Below are positions 54,322 to 63,168 of a stretch of 64,000 bases of DNA, piece by piece. The position numbers and the translations under genes are program-made. Under the pieces are notes generated by a model. That model searched no databases, was not told the origin of the DNA, and saw nothing but the letters and a program-made list of their open reading frames with translations. This DNA comes from DATGUA01 sp035301545 (lineage in GTDB: Bacteria; Bacillota; Clostridia; Tissierellales; Tissierellaceae): NCBI GenBank assembly GCA_035301545.1, contig DATGUA010000045.1, forward strand, positions 21,008 through 85,007, in the 5' to 3' direction. Positions within the stretch are counted from its first letter, which is position 1. Each line of letters opens with the position of its first letter.

Positions 54322-54564
54322 ATGAGACTTAGTGAATTAGGAGACAAAGAAATAATAAACCTAAATAATGGAGAAAGATTAGGACTACTTGCAGATGCCG
54401 ATATTATTTTTGATGAACATTCAGGAGAAATAATGAGTATAGTTGTACCAGAAAGAAGAATATCCTTTAGATTACTAGGTATAGAAGACAGTGGTATGGA
54501 GGTACCGTGGTCTTCAATAAGAAAGATAGGATATGATATGATAATTGTAGAATTAAACCATTAA
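54322..54564 (+). CDS. ymxH: YlmC/YmxH family sporulation protein
   Basis: An 80-residue PRC-barrel protein beginning MRLSELGDKEIINLNNGERLG, the YlmC/YmxH family start. It has VPWSSIRKIGYDMIIVE near the end. In Bacillus the ymxH gene lies downstream of pnp-ylxY near the dipicolinate and tepA genes, and the same neighbourhood is seen here. It is found in spore formers. The exact role is unknown. The spoVF (dpaAB), asd and dap genes that follow in Bacillus are absent. Confidence 0.88.
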   Translation: MRLSELGDKEIINLNNGERLGLLADADIIFDEHSGEIMSIVVPERRISFRLLGIEDSGMEVPWSSIRKIGYDMIIVELNH

Positions 54565-54571
54565 AATGTAA

Positions 54572-54605
54572 AATAAAAAACATAACTTAAGTTATGTTTT
54601 TTATT
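54572..54605 (+). terminator. Intrinsic terminator after ymxH
   Basis: A perfect 34-base palindrome with 17-base arms (CATAACTT/AAGTTATG at the centre) ends in T-rich sequence. Confidence 0.88.
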
Positions 54606-54674
54606 TTTATATACACATAATATTAATAAATTAAGAGAAGATATAAATTAAGACTAATATTATGGAGGGTATAT

Positions 54675-55358
54675 ATGAATAAAGAAAGAGAAAAAACAAA
54701 AGCAAATAGTAATAAAGATATTAAGGAATTTGGTACTCCTAATGATTTAAAATTAAAGACTAATATACAATTTATATCAATAATAGGAGAAATAGAGGGA
54801 CATAGTATGTCTAGTGAAGACAGGAAATCAACAAAATATGAACATATAATTCCTTTGTTAATAGCTGGAGAACTAGATCCTAATATTGAAGGAGTTTTAA
54901 TAATCCTAAATACAGTTGGAGGAGATATTGAAGCTGGATTAGCATTAGCTGAAATGATAAATAGTTTATCCAAGCCGACAGTGTCTTTAGTATTAGGTGG
55001 CGGGCATAGCATAGGTGTACCTTTAGCTACATCTGCAGATTATTCATTTATTGTCCCTACTGCGACTATGACAATACATCCTATTCGTACTACTGGCTTA
55101 GTAATAGGAGTTAGTCAAACTTATAAATATTTTCAGAAGATACAAGACAGAATAATAGAATTTGTACTAAGAACATCAGATATTAATAAAAAAGACTTTT
55201 TAGATTTAATGTATGATACAGATGAATTAGCTAACGATATAGGTACTATATTAGTTGGTAAGGATGCTGTAGATTTTGGATTAATAAACCAAGTAGGAGG
55301 AATGTCAAACTCAATTAAGAAATTAAACGAAATAATTAGAACAAATAAAATAGAATAA
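54675..55358 (+). CDS. tepA: ClpP-family protease TepA
   Basis: 227-residue ClpP-fold serine protease of the TepA/YmfB type, encoded directly upstream of spoIIIE in Bacillus and Clostridia and needed for spore development. The catalytic serine is in GGGHSIGVPLA near residue 113 and the histidine in TIHPIRTTG near 136. ILNTVGGDIEAGLALAEMI near 76 is the usual ClpP core. The N-terminal 25 residues are highly charged, with no signal peptide. The start follows GGAGGG. Confidence 0.9.
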   Translation: MNKEREKTKANSNKDIKEFGTPNDLKLKTNIQFISIIGEIEGHSMSSEDRKSTKYEHIIPLLIAGELDPNIEGVLIILNTVGGDIEAGLALAEMINSLSKPTVSLVLGGGHSIGVPLATSADYSFIVPTATMTIHPIRTTGLVIGVSQTYKYFQKIQDRIIEFVLRTSDINKKDFLDLMYDTDELANDIGTILVGKDAVDFGLINQVGGMSNSIKKLNEIIRTNKIE

Positions 55359-55494
55359 GATTCTTAAATATGCTATAATTATTTATAGAAAGTAAAGGGG
55401 GATATTTCAACATTGTAAAATAAAATTTAAAATAGTTTTAGATGTTAGTTTACAATATATAAATATATATGACTGTAAAAATAAAGGGGATTTT

Positions 55495-57657
55495 ATGAGT
55501 AAAACAAAAAGACAGAAAAAGCAGAAAAACAGGAATCGAAGTCTATTCGAAAAAAATAATAAAGAAATTATTAGTATGATTATGTTATCTATAGGTATTT
55601 TAATGATGATAAGTTTGTTTAGTTCTCAAATGGGATTAGTAGGCTCTTTGATTAGAAGGACAACCTTTATATTGATGGGATTTGGTGGGTATTTTTTACC
55701 TATTTTATTTATAAGTATTGGTGTAATATTCTTATTAGAAAGATACGATCAAAAAGAATTTAAAGTATCTATAATCTTATCTATAATATTACTATCTTTT
55801 ATAATATTTTTAGATAGTAGAAATATTGGAACCAAAGTTTTTCTGCAAAGAATGAAATTAGCTAATTCGTTAGCTTTATCGAATAAGGGTGGAGGAATTA
55901 TAGGTTCTTTTATAGGTTTTTTCTTTTATAAGTTATTTGGCAAAATAGGAGGATATTTGGTCTTAATTTTTGGTACTATGATTAATATAATGATGCTTAG
56001 GGAAATAAAGATTATAGATATTGTGAATAACATCAAGAAATTTATTGGGAATAAAAATGCAGATAACAAGAAAAAACAGAATATAAAAATTAACAATGAA
56101 TCTTCAAAAGAATATAATAATGTGAAAAAATCAAGATTGAGTAAAAAAGATATCAAAATCTTAGAATATAATGATAAAAAAAATATTAAAACAGAGAATC
56201 AAAATGATAAAGACAAATCTAAACAGTCTAAATCTAAACAAATAGAATATGTTAATCCACCTATTTCCTTATTAAGCAATTCTGTTTCTAAAAAAGGTTC
56301 AAATGATAAAAAAGATATATTAAATAATGCTAGAATAATTGAAGAAACTATGAAGAATTTTGGAATAGAAGTGACTGTAGAACAGATTAATAGAGGTCCT
56401 ACGATAACTTGTTATGAATTGCTCCCATCTCCTGGAGTTAGAGTAAGTAAAATCGTGTCATTGTCAGATAATATTGCTTTAAGTTTAGCAGCTCCAGATA
56501 TTAGGATAGAGGCTCCTATTCCTGGAAAAGCTGTGGTAGGAGTTGAAGTTCCAAATGAATATAAAGATAATGTTGTTTTAAAAGAAATACTAGTATCTAA
56601 TGAATTTAAAGATATTGAATCAAACATCCCGCTTATACTTGGTAAAGATGTATCTGGTAAACCTATAGTATCATCAATAGACAAAATGCCACATTTATTA
56701 ATAGCAGGAGCTACTGGTTCGGGTAAAAGTGTGTGTATAAATAGTATAATAACTAGTATAATTTATAAATCCTCTCCGGAAGATGTAAAATTACTCTTGA
56801 TTGATCCAAAAGTGGTAGAATTAAGCGTATATAATGATATACCACATTTACTTATTCCTGTAGTAACAGATGCAAAGAAATCAGCATTTGCCTTAAAATG
56901 GGCTGTCAAAGAAATGGAAAAGAGATATCAGAAGTTTGCTAAGTCTAGTGTAAGGGATATAGATGGGTATAATAAAAAGGTTGAAAAACAAGATAAGCTT
57001 TCGACTATAGTTATAATTATTGATGAATTAGCTGATTTAATGATGGTGGCTGCACAAGAAATTGAAGACTATATATCTAGATTAGCACAAATGGCCAGAG
57101 CGGCAGGAATGTATTTAATAGTAGCTACTCAAAGACCTTCAGTAGATGTTATAACTGGTACTATTAAAGCTAATATACCATCAAGAATTTCATTTGCTGT
57201 ATCATCACAGGTAGATTCTAGAACAATATTAGATATTGGAGGAGCAGAAAGGTTATTAGGACAAGGTGATATGCTGTTTTATCCTTCATTTTATTCAAAG
57301 CCATTAAGAATTCAAGGAACCTTTATTAGTGATAATGAGGTGGAAGATATAGTAGAGTTTTTAAAAAATAATTATAAAAAAGAATATGATGAAGATATAA
57401 TTGATATCGTAGATAATGCTAAAAATGTTAATTTAAATGATGCTGATGAACTTTTAGAAGATGCTATTAAGTTAGTCATAGCTGAAGAGCAAGCGTCTAT
57501 ATCTATGTTGCAACGACGTCTTCGAATTGGATATGCTAGAGCTGCTAGAATGGTAGATGAAATGGAAGAAAGGGGTATTATTGGTGGACATGAGGGAAGT
57601 AAACCTCGAAAGGTTTTAGTATCAAAACAAAATATAGAAGATTTAAATGATTTATAA
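55495..57657 (+). CDS. spoIIIE: DNA translocase FtsK/SpoIIIE
   Basis: Hexameric DNA pump that moves the chromosome into the forespore and clears it from the septum. The 720-residue protein has four hydrophobic segments (about 25-165), a charged linker (about 170-260), the alpha/beta motor with Walker A AGATGSGKSVCINSI near 403 and Walker B IIIDELADLMMVA near 505. The C-terminal gamma winged helix is near 660-720 (SMLQRRLRIGYARAARMVDEME). It follows tepA, as in other spore formers. The 136-base gap upstream has a TATAAT at 55374-55379 with no good -35. Confidence 0.95.
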   Translation: MSKTKRQKKQKNRNRSLFEKNNKEIISMIMLSIGILMMISLFSSQMGLVGSLIRRTTFILMGFGGYFLPILFISIGVIFLLERYDQKEFKVSIILSIILLSFIIFLDSRNIGTKVFLQRMKLANSLALSNKGGGIIGSFIGFFFYKLFGKIGGYLVLIFGTMINIMMLREIKIIDIVNNIKKFIGNKNADNKKKQNIKINNESSKEYNNVKKSRLSKKDIKILEYNDKKNIKTENQNDKDKSKQSKSKQIEYVNPPISLLSNSVSKKGSNDKKDILNNARIIEETMKNFGIEVTVEQINRGPTITCYELLPSPGVRVSKIVSLSDNIALSLAAPDIRIEAPIPGKAVVGVEVPNEYKDNVVLKEILVSNEFKDIESNIPLILGKDVSGKPIVSSIDKMPHLLIAGATGSGKSVCINSIITSIIYKSSPEDVKLLLIDPKVVELSVYNDIPHLLIPVVTDAKKSAFALKWAVKEMEKRYQKFAKSSVRDIDGYNKKVEKQDKLSTIVIIIDELADLMMVAAQEIEDYISRLAQMARAAGMYLIVATQRPSVDVITGTIKANIPSRISFAVSSQVDSRTILDIGGAERLLGQGDMLFYPSFYSKPLRIQGTFISDNEVEDIVEFLKNNYKKEYDEDIIDIVDNAKNVNLNDADELLEDAIKLVIAEEQASISMLQRRLRIGYARAARMVDEMEERGIIGGHEGSKPRKVLVSKQNIEDLNDL

Positions 57658-57686
57658 AAATATTATTATAGATTGGAGATGAAAAT

Positions 57687-58232
57687 ATGAATTTAGCTAA
57701 TAAAATAACAATATTTAGAGTGTTATTAATACCAGTCTTTGTTTTAACTCTATATTTAGATATTAATAACAATCATATATATGCTGCAATAATATTTAGC
57801 ATTGCAGCAATAACAGATACGTTGGATGGATATATTGCAAGAAGTAGAAATTTAATAACTAATTTTGGTAAGTTTATTGATCCATTAGCAGATAAAATGT
57901 TAGTTTCTACTGCATTAATACTTCTAGTTGAATTAGGTGAGATACCAGGATGGATTGTTGCAATTATTATTGCAAGAGAGTTTGTAATAACTGGATTGAG
58001 AATTTTAGCTGCTTCAGAAGGAATTACTATTGCTGCAAGTTCTTGGGGGAAAATTAAAACTATCACACAATTGATAGCTATTATCTTGATATTATTAAAT
58101 AATTTTCCATTCAATAATATTAATATACCTATGGATAAAATTATATTATATCTATCTTTGATATTTACAGTGATTTCAGGATTTGATTATATAAGTAAAA
58201 ATATAGACAGTCTCAGTCTAGACGATAAATAA
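57687..58232 (+). CDS. pgsA: CDP-diacylglycerol-glycerol-3-phosphate phosphatidyltransferase
   Basis: Makes phosphatidylglycerol phosphate from CDP-diacylglycerol, the product of CdsA. The 181-residue protein has the CDP-alcohol transferase signature in two parts: DTLDGYIARS near residue 43, then FGKFIDPLADKML near 58. It has about five membrane segments. It lies 29 bases after spoIIIE. rimO, often between them, is absent. Confidence 0.96.
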   Translation: MNLANKITIFRVLLIPVFVLTLYLDINNNHIYAAIIFSIAAITDTLDGYIARSRNLITNFGKFIDPLADKMLVSTALILLVELGEIPGWIVAIIIAREFVITGLRILAASEGITIAASSWGKIKTITQLIAIILILLNNFPFNNINIPMDKIILYLSLIFTVISGFDYISKNIDSLSLDDK

Positions 58233-58246
58233 TTGGAGGGTTATCA

Positions 58247-59494
58247 ATGGTAGCTGAAATTATAACTGTTGGAACAGAAATTACTACAGGTGATATATTA
58301 GATATAAATACTCAATATATATCTAATAAGTTATTTGAACTTGGGATAGAAACCTATTACCATACTACAGTAGATGATTGTCCAGAACGATTAAAAAAAG
58401 TAATGAATATTGCTTTAGATAGATCTGAAATTATAATTACTGCTGGAGGGTTAGGACCTACTCAAGATGATTTAACCAAAGAAATTATATCGGAAATTAT
58501 AGATTTACCTCTTGAGTTAAACCTAAATATGGAAGATAGGATAATAAATATATTTAAAAATATGAACAAGCTTATGACTAATAATAATAGAAAGCAAGCT
58601 ATGAAACCTACAGGATCAAAGTTTATTAATAACAGTATAGGAACAGCTCCAGGGATCCTTATTGAACATAATAATAAAATTATTATTTTATTGCCAGGAC
58701 CACCTAAAGAAATGATTCCAATGCTCGATAATGAAGTTGTACCTTTATTAAATAAAATATTAAAATCAAATATGTGTATTATAAAAAAATCGATAAATAC
58801 TATAGGAATAGAAGAATCTTCTTTAGAAGCAAAATTAATCTCTATGAAATTGAATTACAATAATATTCAAGTTACAACTTTTTCTAATGAAGAAATTGTT
58901 GAAATAAAGATCGTAGGTAAGGGACGAAATAAAGAAAAGATAAAAAAACAAGTTGATTTAATAACAAAGAAAATTATAAATGAATTTAAAGAGTACATAT
59001 ATGGTACTAATAATATATCTTTGGAAGAATCTGTAATTAATTTATTAAAAAAATGTAAATATAAATTAGGATTATGTGAATCGTGTACTGGAGGATTAAT
59101 TTCAAGTAGAATTACTAATATTCCTGGTGCTTCAACTATATTAGATAGAAGTATAGTATCATATAGTAATGAGTCTAAGATTGAAGAGTTGGCAGTAAAT
59201 AAAAATACCTTGAAGGAATATGGAGCTGTAAGTAGTGAGACAGCTTACGAAATGGCAAAAGGATTATTAAATCGGACTAAGAACTTAGATATTGTGTTAT
59301 CGATAACAGGGATTGCTGGTCCTTCCAGTGATTCTTCAAATAAACCTGTAGGGTTAGTTTATATATGTATTATGGATAAAAATAGATACATTATAACAGA
59401 ACACAAATTTAGTGGTGATAGATTAAGTATTCAACGTCGTGCTACTATAAGAGCTTTAGATGAAATTAGAAAGTTTTTACTGAATTACTATTGA
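58247..59494 (+). CDS. cinA: CinA family protein (competence/damage-inducible)
   Basis: 415-residue two-domain protein. The N-terminal MoaB/COG1058 domain has ITVGTEITTGDILDINTQYI near residue 6 and GGLGPTQDDLTKE near 67. The C-terminal nicotinamide-nucleotide amidase domain has LCESCTGGLISSRITNIPGAS near 277 and SITGIAGPSS near 349. Function is NAD-metabolite repair, often with a DNA-uptake link. It directly precedes recA, the conserved pgsA-cinA-recA order. Confidence 0.96.
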   Translation: MVAEIITVGTEITTGDILDINTQYISNKLFELGIETYYHTTVDDCPERLKKVMNIALDRSEIIITAGGLGPTQDDLTKEIISEIIDLPLELNLNMEDRIINIFKNMNKLMTNNNRKQAMKPTGSKFINNSIGTAPGILIEHNNKIIILLPGPPKEMIPMLDNEVVPLLNKILKSNMCIIKKSINTIGIEESSLEAKLISMKLNYNNIQVTTFSNEEIVEIKIVGKGRNKEKIKKQVDLITKKIINEFKEYIYGTNNISLEESVINLLKKCKYKLGLCESCTGGLISSRITNIPGASTILDRSIVSYSNESKIEELAVNKNTLKEYGAVSSETAYEMAKGLLNRTKNLDIVLSITGIAGPSSDSSNKPVGLVYICIMDKNRYIITEHKFSGDRLSIQRRATIRALDEIRKFLLNYY

Positions 59495-59520
59495 CTAATA
59501 CAGCTAAATACTATAATATG
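59491..59520 (+). promoter_or_regulatory. recA promoter region
   Basis: TTGACT (59491-59496) overlaps the cinA stop. The TATAAT at 59512-59517 gives a 15-base spacer; an overlapping TAATAT at 59515-59520 gives 18. The LexA box begins eight bases further on, where it would cover the start site. Confidence 0.55.
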
Positions 59521-59527
59521 TACTTAT

Positions 59528-59539
59528 GAACCTATGTTC
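59528..59539. promoter_or_regulatory. LexA/SOS operator of recA
   Basis: GAAC-CTAT-GTTC is a perfect match to the two half-sites of the Firmicutes LexA (DinR) box GAAC-N4-GTTC, placed just downstream of the recA -10 box. It indicates DNA-damage induction of recA. Confidence 0.88.
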
Positions 59540-59578
59540 GAATACATGGAAGGGGTGAACCAGTTTAACTGGGAAAAT

Positions 59579-60634
59579 ATGACTGAGATGAAAGAAAAGA
59601 GAAAATCATTGGACTTAGCTGTAAATCAAATTGAAAAACAATTTGGTAAGGGCTCTATTATGCGTTTGGGAGAAAATTTTAAAATGAATATTGATGTGAT
59701 ACCTACTGGTTCTTTGGATTTAGATCTAGCATTAGGTATTGGAGGATTACCAAAAGGACGAATTATTGAAATATATGGTCCTGAGTCCTCAGGTAAGACG
59801 ACTGTAGCATTACATGCTATAGCTGAAGCGCAAAAGCAAGGAGGTATAGCAGCCTTTATAGATGCTGAGCATGCATTAGATCCTAATTATGCAAGAAAAC
59901 TAGGAGTAGATATAGAAAACTTAATAATTTCACAACCAGATACTGGTGAACAGGCTTTAGAAATAGCTGAGGCATTGGTAAGAAGTGGGGCAATAGATAT
60001 CATAGTTGTAGATTCTGTAGCTGCCTTAGTTCCAAAAGCAGAGATTGAAGGTGAAATGGGAGATAGTCATGTGGGTTTACAAGCTAGGATGATGTCCCAA
60101 GCTTTAAGAAAATTAGCTGGTGCTATTAATAAATCAAATACAGCCTGTATTTTTGTTAATCAATTAAGAGAAAAGATAGGTGTTATGTTTGGAAATCCCG
60201 AAACTACATCTGGTGGTAGAGCGTTAAAATTCTATTCTAGCGTTAGATTAGATGTACGAAGAATAGAAACTATAAAACAAGGAGATGAAATGCTAGGAAA
60301 TAGAACTAGAGTAAGAGTTGTTAAAAATAAGGTTGCACCTCCATTTAAACAAGCTATCTTTGATATTATGTATGGATTAGGTATTTCAAAGGAAGGAAAT
60401 GTTTTGGATGTTGGTGTAAATTCAGGAATTATAAAAAAGGCTGGATCTTGGTACAGTTATGGAGAACATAGATTAGGCCAAGGTAGGGAGAATTCAAAAG
60501 ATTTTCTTCAAGAAAATCCAGAAATATTCTTAGAAATTAAAAATAAAATTAGAGAGAAATATGGTTTACAAAATAATGAGACAAGCGAGGACAATAAAGT
60601 ATCAAAAGAAGAGAAGGATAAACCCGAACAATAA
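59579..60634 (+). CDS. recA: Recombinase RecA
   Basis: DNA strand-exchange protein and LexA coprotease. The 351-residue protein begins MTEMKEKRKSLDLAV, then KQFGKGSIMRLG near residue 22, Walker A GPESSGKTTVAL near 66, VPKAEIEGEMGDSHVGLQAR near 152 and NQLREKIGVMFGNPETTSGGRALKF near 193 (split motif). The acidic C-terminal tail is present. Starts further upstream at 59534 (inside the LexA box) and 59546 are rejected. The strong GGGGTG lies 21 bases from the ATG, separated by a small CCAG/CTGG hairpin. Confidence 0.97.
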   Translation: MTEMKEKRKSLDLAVNQIEKQFGKGSIMRLGENFKMNIDVIPTGSLDLDLALGIGGLPKGRIIEIYGPESSGKTTVALHAIAEAQKQGGIAAFIDAEHALDPNYARKLGVDIENLIISQPDTGEQALEIAEALVRSGAIDIIVVDSVAALVPKAEIEGEMGDSHVGLQARMMSQALRKLAGAINKSNTACIFVNQLREKIGVMFGNPETTSGGRALKFYSSVRLDVRRIETIKQGDEMLGNRTRVRVVKNKVAPPFKQAIFDIMYGLGISKEGNVLDVGVNSGIIKKAGSWYSYGEHRLGQGRENSKDFLQENPEIFLEIKNKIREKYGLQNNETSEDNKVSKEEKDKPEQ

Positions 60635-60642
60635 ATAATATT

Positions 60643-60670
60643 AAGACCTCCTATTTAAGGAGGTCTTTTG
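60643..60670 (+). terminator. Intrinsic terminator after recA
   Basis: AAGACCTCC and GGAGGTCTT form a nine-pair stem around TATTTAA, followed by TTG. Confidence 0.85.
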
Positions 60671-60684
60671 TTAGGAGTGTAATT

Positions 60685-61656
60685 ATGAAATTATTATATT
60701 TTACTGATAGCCATATCAGAGGGACATCTCCTAGAAATAGAAGAGATGATTATATCTTGACCTTAACAAATAAATTTCAAGAAATTTCGACTATTATTGA
60801 AGAAAATAGTATTGATTATATTTTACATGGGGGAGACTTATTTGATAGGCCAGATGTTTCGGTTTCTATTGTTAGTAAATTTGCAAAAATATTAGCTAAA
60901 ATTCATCAACCACTATATATTGTGAGTGGTAATCATGATATATACGGACATAATCCTGATACCATTAACAGAACTATGCTTGGATTATTAAATGATCTTA
61001 AAATAATAAATGTTATAGATAATAAAAAAGTTATACTAAAAAAAGATGGTGTTAGTGTACAATTGACCGGTCAACCATATATTTATGACATAGATGATCC
61101 TATAAATAGAAAATACTATAAAGTGGAATCAAAACAAGAAGGTATAGACTATTCTATTCATCTGGTTCATGGTATGTTATTAGATAAACCTTTTATTAAG
61201 GGGGTTCCTTATACATTGGTTGATGATATTAAAGATACTTTAGCAGATATAACATTGGCAGGTCATTATCATTCAGGATTTGAGGAGATAAAAATAGATG
61301 GGAAATATTTTATCAATCCAGGAAGTATCGTTAGAATATCTAATAGTATTAATGAAATTGATAGGATCCCTAAGGTTGTTATAATAGAATTAACTAATAG
61401 AATAAATATCTCATATATAAGATTAGATACTGCCTTAAAAGGGGAAAGTGTATTAGATAGAACAGAATTAGAACTTAGTATTTATAAAAAAGAAAGAATG
61501 TTTGAGTTTAAGCAAAATATAGATGAAGCATTAAATTTTGATAAAATTGATATTAATGATGTTTTGATAAAGGTTTCAAATTCTGAGGGTATAGGAAGGG
61601 ATATAAAAAAAGAAGCATTAAAAAGAATAGCACATATACAAATGAAAGATAAATAA
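60685..61656 (+). CDS. Metallophosphoesterase, Mre11/SbcD-like DNA nuclease
   Basis: 323-residue calcineurin-like phosphoesterase with the Mre11/SbcD metal motifs in order: FTDSHIRG near residue 6, HGGDLFDRP near 51, SGNHDIYGH near 80, VHGML near 160 and AGHYHSGFE near 191, then NPGSIVR near 213. It is shorter than SbcD (about 380-400) and has little of the capping domain. It lies 15 bases after the recA terminator and 10 bases before a Rad50/SbcC-like gene. The pair resembles an Mre11-Rad50 complex for DNA-end processing. In many Firmicutes rny follows recA here; it is absent. Confidence 0.85.
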   Translation: MKLLYFTDSHIRGTSPRNRRDDYILTLTNKFQEISTIIEENSIDYILHGGDLFDRPDVSVSIVSKFAKILAKIHQPLYIVSGNHDIYGHNPDTINRTMLGLLNDLKIINVIDNKKVILKKDGVSVQLTGQPYIYDIDDPINRKYYKVESKQEGIDYSIHLVHGMLLDKPFIKGVPYTLVDDIKDTLADITLAGHYHSGFEEIKIDGKYFINPGSIVRISNSINEIDRIPKVVIIELTNRINISYIRLDTALKGESVLDRTELELSIYKKERMFEFKQNIDEALNFDKIDINDVLIKVSNSEGIGRDIKKEALKRIAHIQMKDK

Positions 61657-61666
61657 GGTGAATAAA

Positions 61667-63118
61667 GTGAAATATTTAAGTAAAGTAACATTAAAAAATT
61701 TTCAATCGCATAAAAATACTGTAATTGAATTTAAACAAGGTCTTAATGTTATAGTTGGCCCTTCTGATACTGGAAAATCTTCGGTTATTAGAGGAATTAA
61801 ATGGGCTTTATACAACGAACCTTCTGGTGACTTTTTCATTCGTGAAGGAGAAAGTGAATGCTCTGTGATTATTGAATTTAATGATGGTATTATTGTTGAA
61901 CGGTTAAGAAATAAATCTAAAAATATGTATATATTACATGATGATAAAGGTAATAAGATAAAGTACGAGGGTTTTGGTACCTCTGTTCCTGAAGAAATAA
62001 TGGAGGTTATAGGAATTAAGAAAATATATTTAGATAGTGATGAATCAAATACTGTTAACATAGGTGAACAATTGGAAGGCCCTTTTTTATTATCAGAAAA
62101 GGATAGTACTAAGGCTAGTGCAATAGGGAGGCTTATAGGTGTTAATATTATAGATGAAGCTCTTAGGGAAGCATTAAAGGATTTACGAGATTTTAATAAT
62201 CAAAAAAAGGTTATAGATGAAAAGATAAATGAATTAAATAATGAATTGAAGAGTTATGAATACTTAGATAAGCTATCTAGAACAAATAATAGGTTAAATA
62301 AAATAAAGGATGATATAAAAGAAAAAGATCAGAAGTTAAGAAGATTAAGGGTAACTAAGAAGAATTTTAATGAAACACAAATGGAGATCAAAGAGTTAAA
62401 AATATATTTAAAGAAGTTATCTAATTTAGAGATTGTTGAAGATAACTTAAAAAATATAAATTATTTACTTAACAATTATAAATATATAAAGAATAAAGAT
62501 AAAAGCTTGGTTTCATATTATAATGAAATAAATATAAATATAAATATATTAAAACAACTGTCGGAAATTAACGCTATAGATAAAAACTATAATGAATTAA
62601 ATAATTTTATTTACAAACAACATAGACTAACAAAGATTAGAAGGGATTATAAGTCTAATCAGACAGAAATATCTAATATAAATAAACTTAATATAGATTT
62701 GGTTAAGGTAAATCAATCTGAAGAAAATTCAATATTAATAGATAGATATATTGATAAGTTAAAAGAATATAAGCAGATACAAAAAAGGCTTATGAAAAAC
62801 AGAGATAGATTAAACATTGGATCTAAGTATATAGATAAATTTAAAAATATAGATCGGATATTAGAAGTGTATCAACAAATAGAATTTAAACTTAAAACTT
62901 TTCAAAACTATAGATTAATATCAAATCAATTAGAGTGCTGTCAGAAAGATTTAAGAAAAGAAAAAAAACAAGAAAATGATATGGAAAAAAATATTAAAAG
63001 TATGTTACAAAGATACGAAGAATTACTAAAGGATATAGAAGTGTGTCCCTTCTGTTTAAGTAATATAGATAATGACAAAATCAAGCACATAGTTAAACAT
63101 TATGGTTCTGTAAACTAA
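61667..63118 (+). CDS. Half-length Rad50/SbcC-like ATPase ending at a zinc-hook-like CxxC
   Basis: A 483-residue SMC/Rad50-type protein. The N-terminal lobe has LKNFQSHKNTVIEF near residue 8 and Walker A VGPSDTGKSSVIRGIKW near 29. A long coiled coil follows (about 175-450), ending in CPFC near 460, the zinc-hook pattern. It stops 20 residues later. The C-terminal return coil, LSGG signature and Walker B lobe of a full Rad50 or SbcC are missing. GTG at 61667 follows AAGGTGAATAAA; an in-frame GTG at 61658 is possible. A degraded transposase begins within about 50 bases of its stop. Confidence 0.75.
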   Translation: MKYLSKVTLKNFQSHKNTVIEFKQGLNVIVGPSDTGKSSVIRGIKWALYNEPSGDFFIREGESECSVIIEFNDGIIVERLRNKSKNMYILHDDKGNKIKYEGFGTSVPEEIMEVIGIKKIYLDSDESNTVNIGEQLEGPFLLSEKDSTKASAIGRLIGVNIIDEALREALKDLRDFNNQKKVIDEKINELNNELKSYEYLDKLSRTNNRLNKIKDDIKEKDQKLRRLRVTKKNFNETQMEIKELKIYLKKLSNLEIVEDNLKNINYLLNNYKYIKNKDKSLVSYYNEINININILKQLSEINAIDKNYNELNNFIYKQHRLTKIRRDYKSNQTEISNINKLNIDLVKVNQSEENSILIDRYIDKLKEYKQIQKRLMKNRDRLNIGSKYIDKFKNIDRILEVYQQIEFKLKTFQNYRLISNQLECCQKDLRKEKKQENDMEKNIKSMLQRYEELLKDIEVCPFCLSNIDNDKIKHIVKHYGSVN

Positions 63119-63168
63119 ATATGAAAAAATAGCACAATATTTTCATAGAATTGCTCCAATTCAAAACT

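Noticed and set aside
60685..63118. Calling the pair a standard SbcCD
   Set aside because: The ATPase lacks its whole C-terminal lobe and the nuclease is short, so the names sbcC and sbcD are not assigned.
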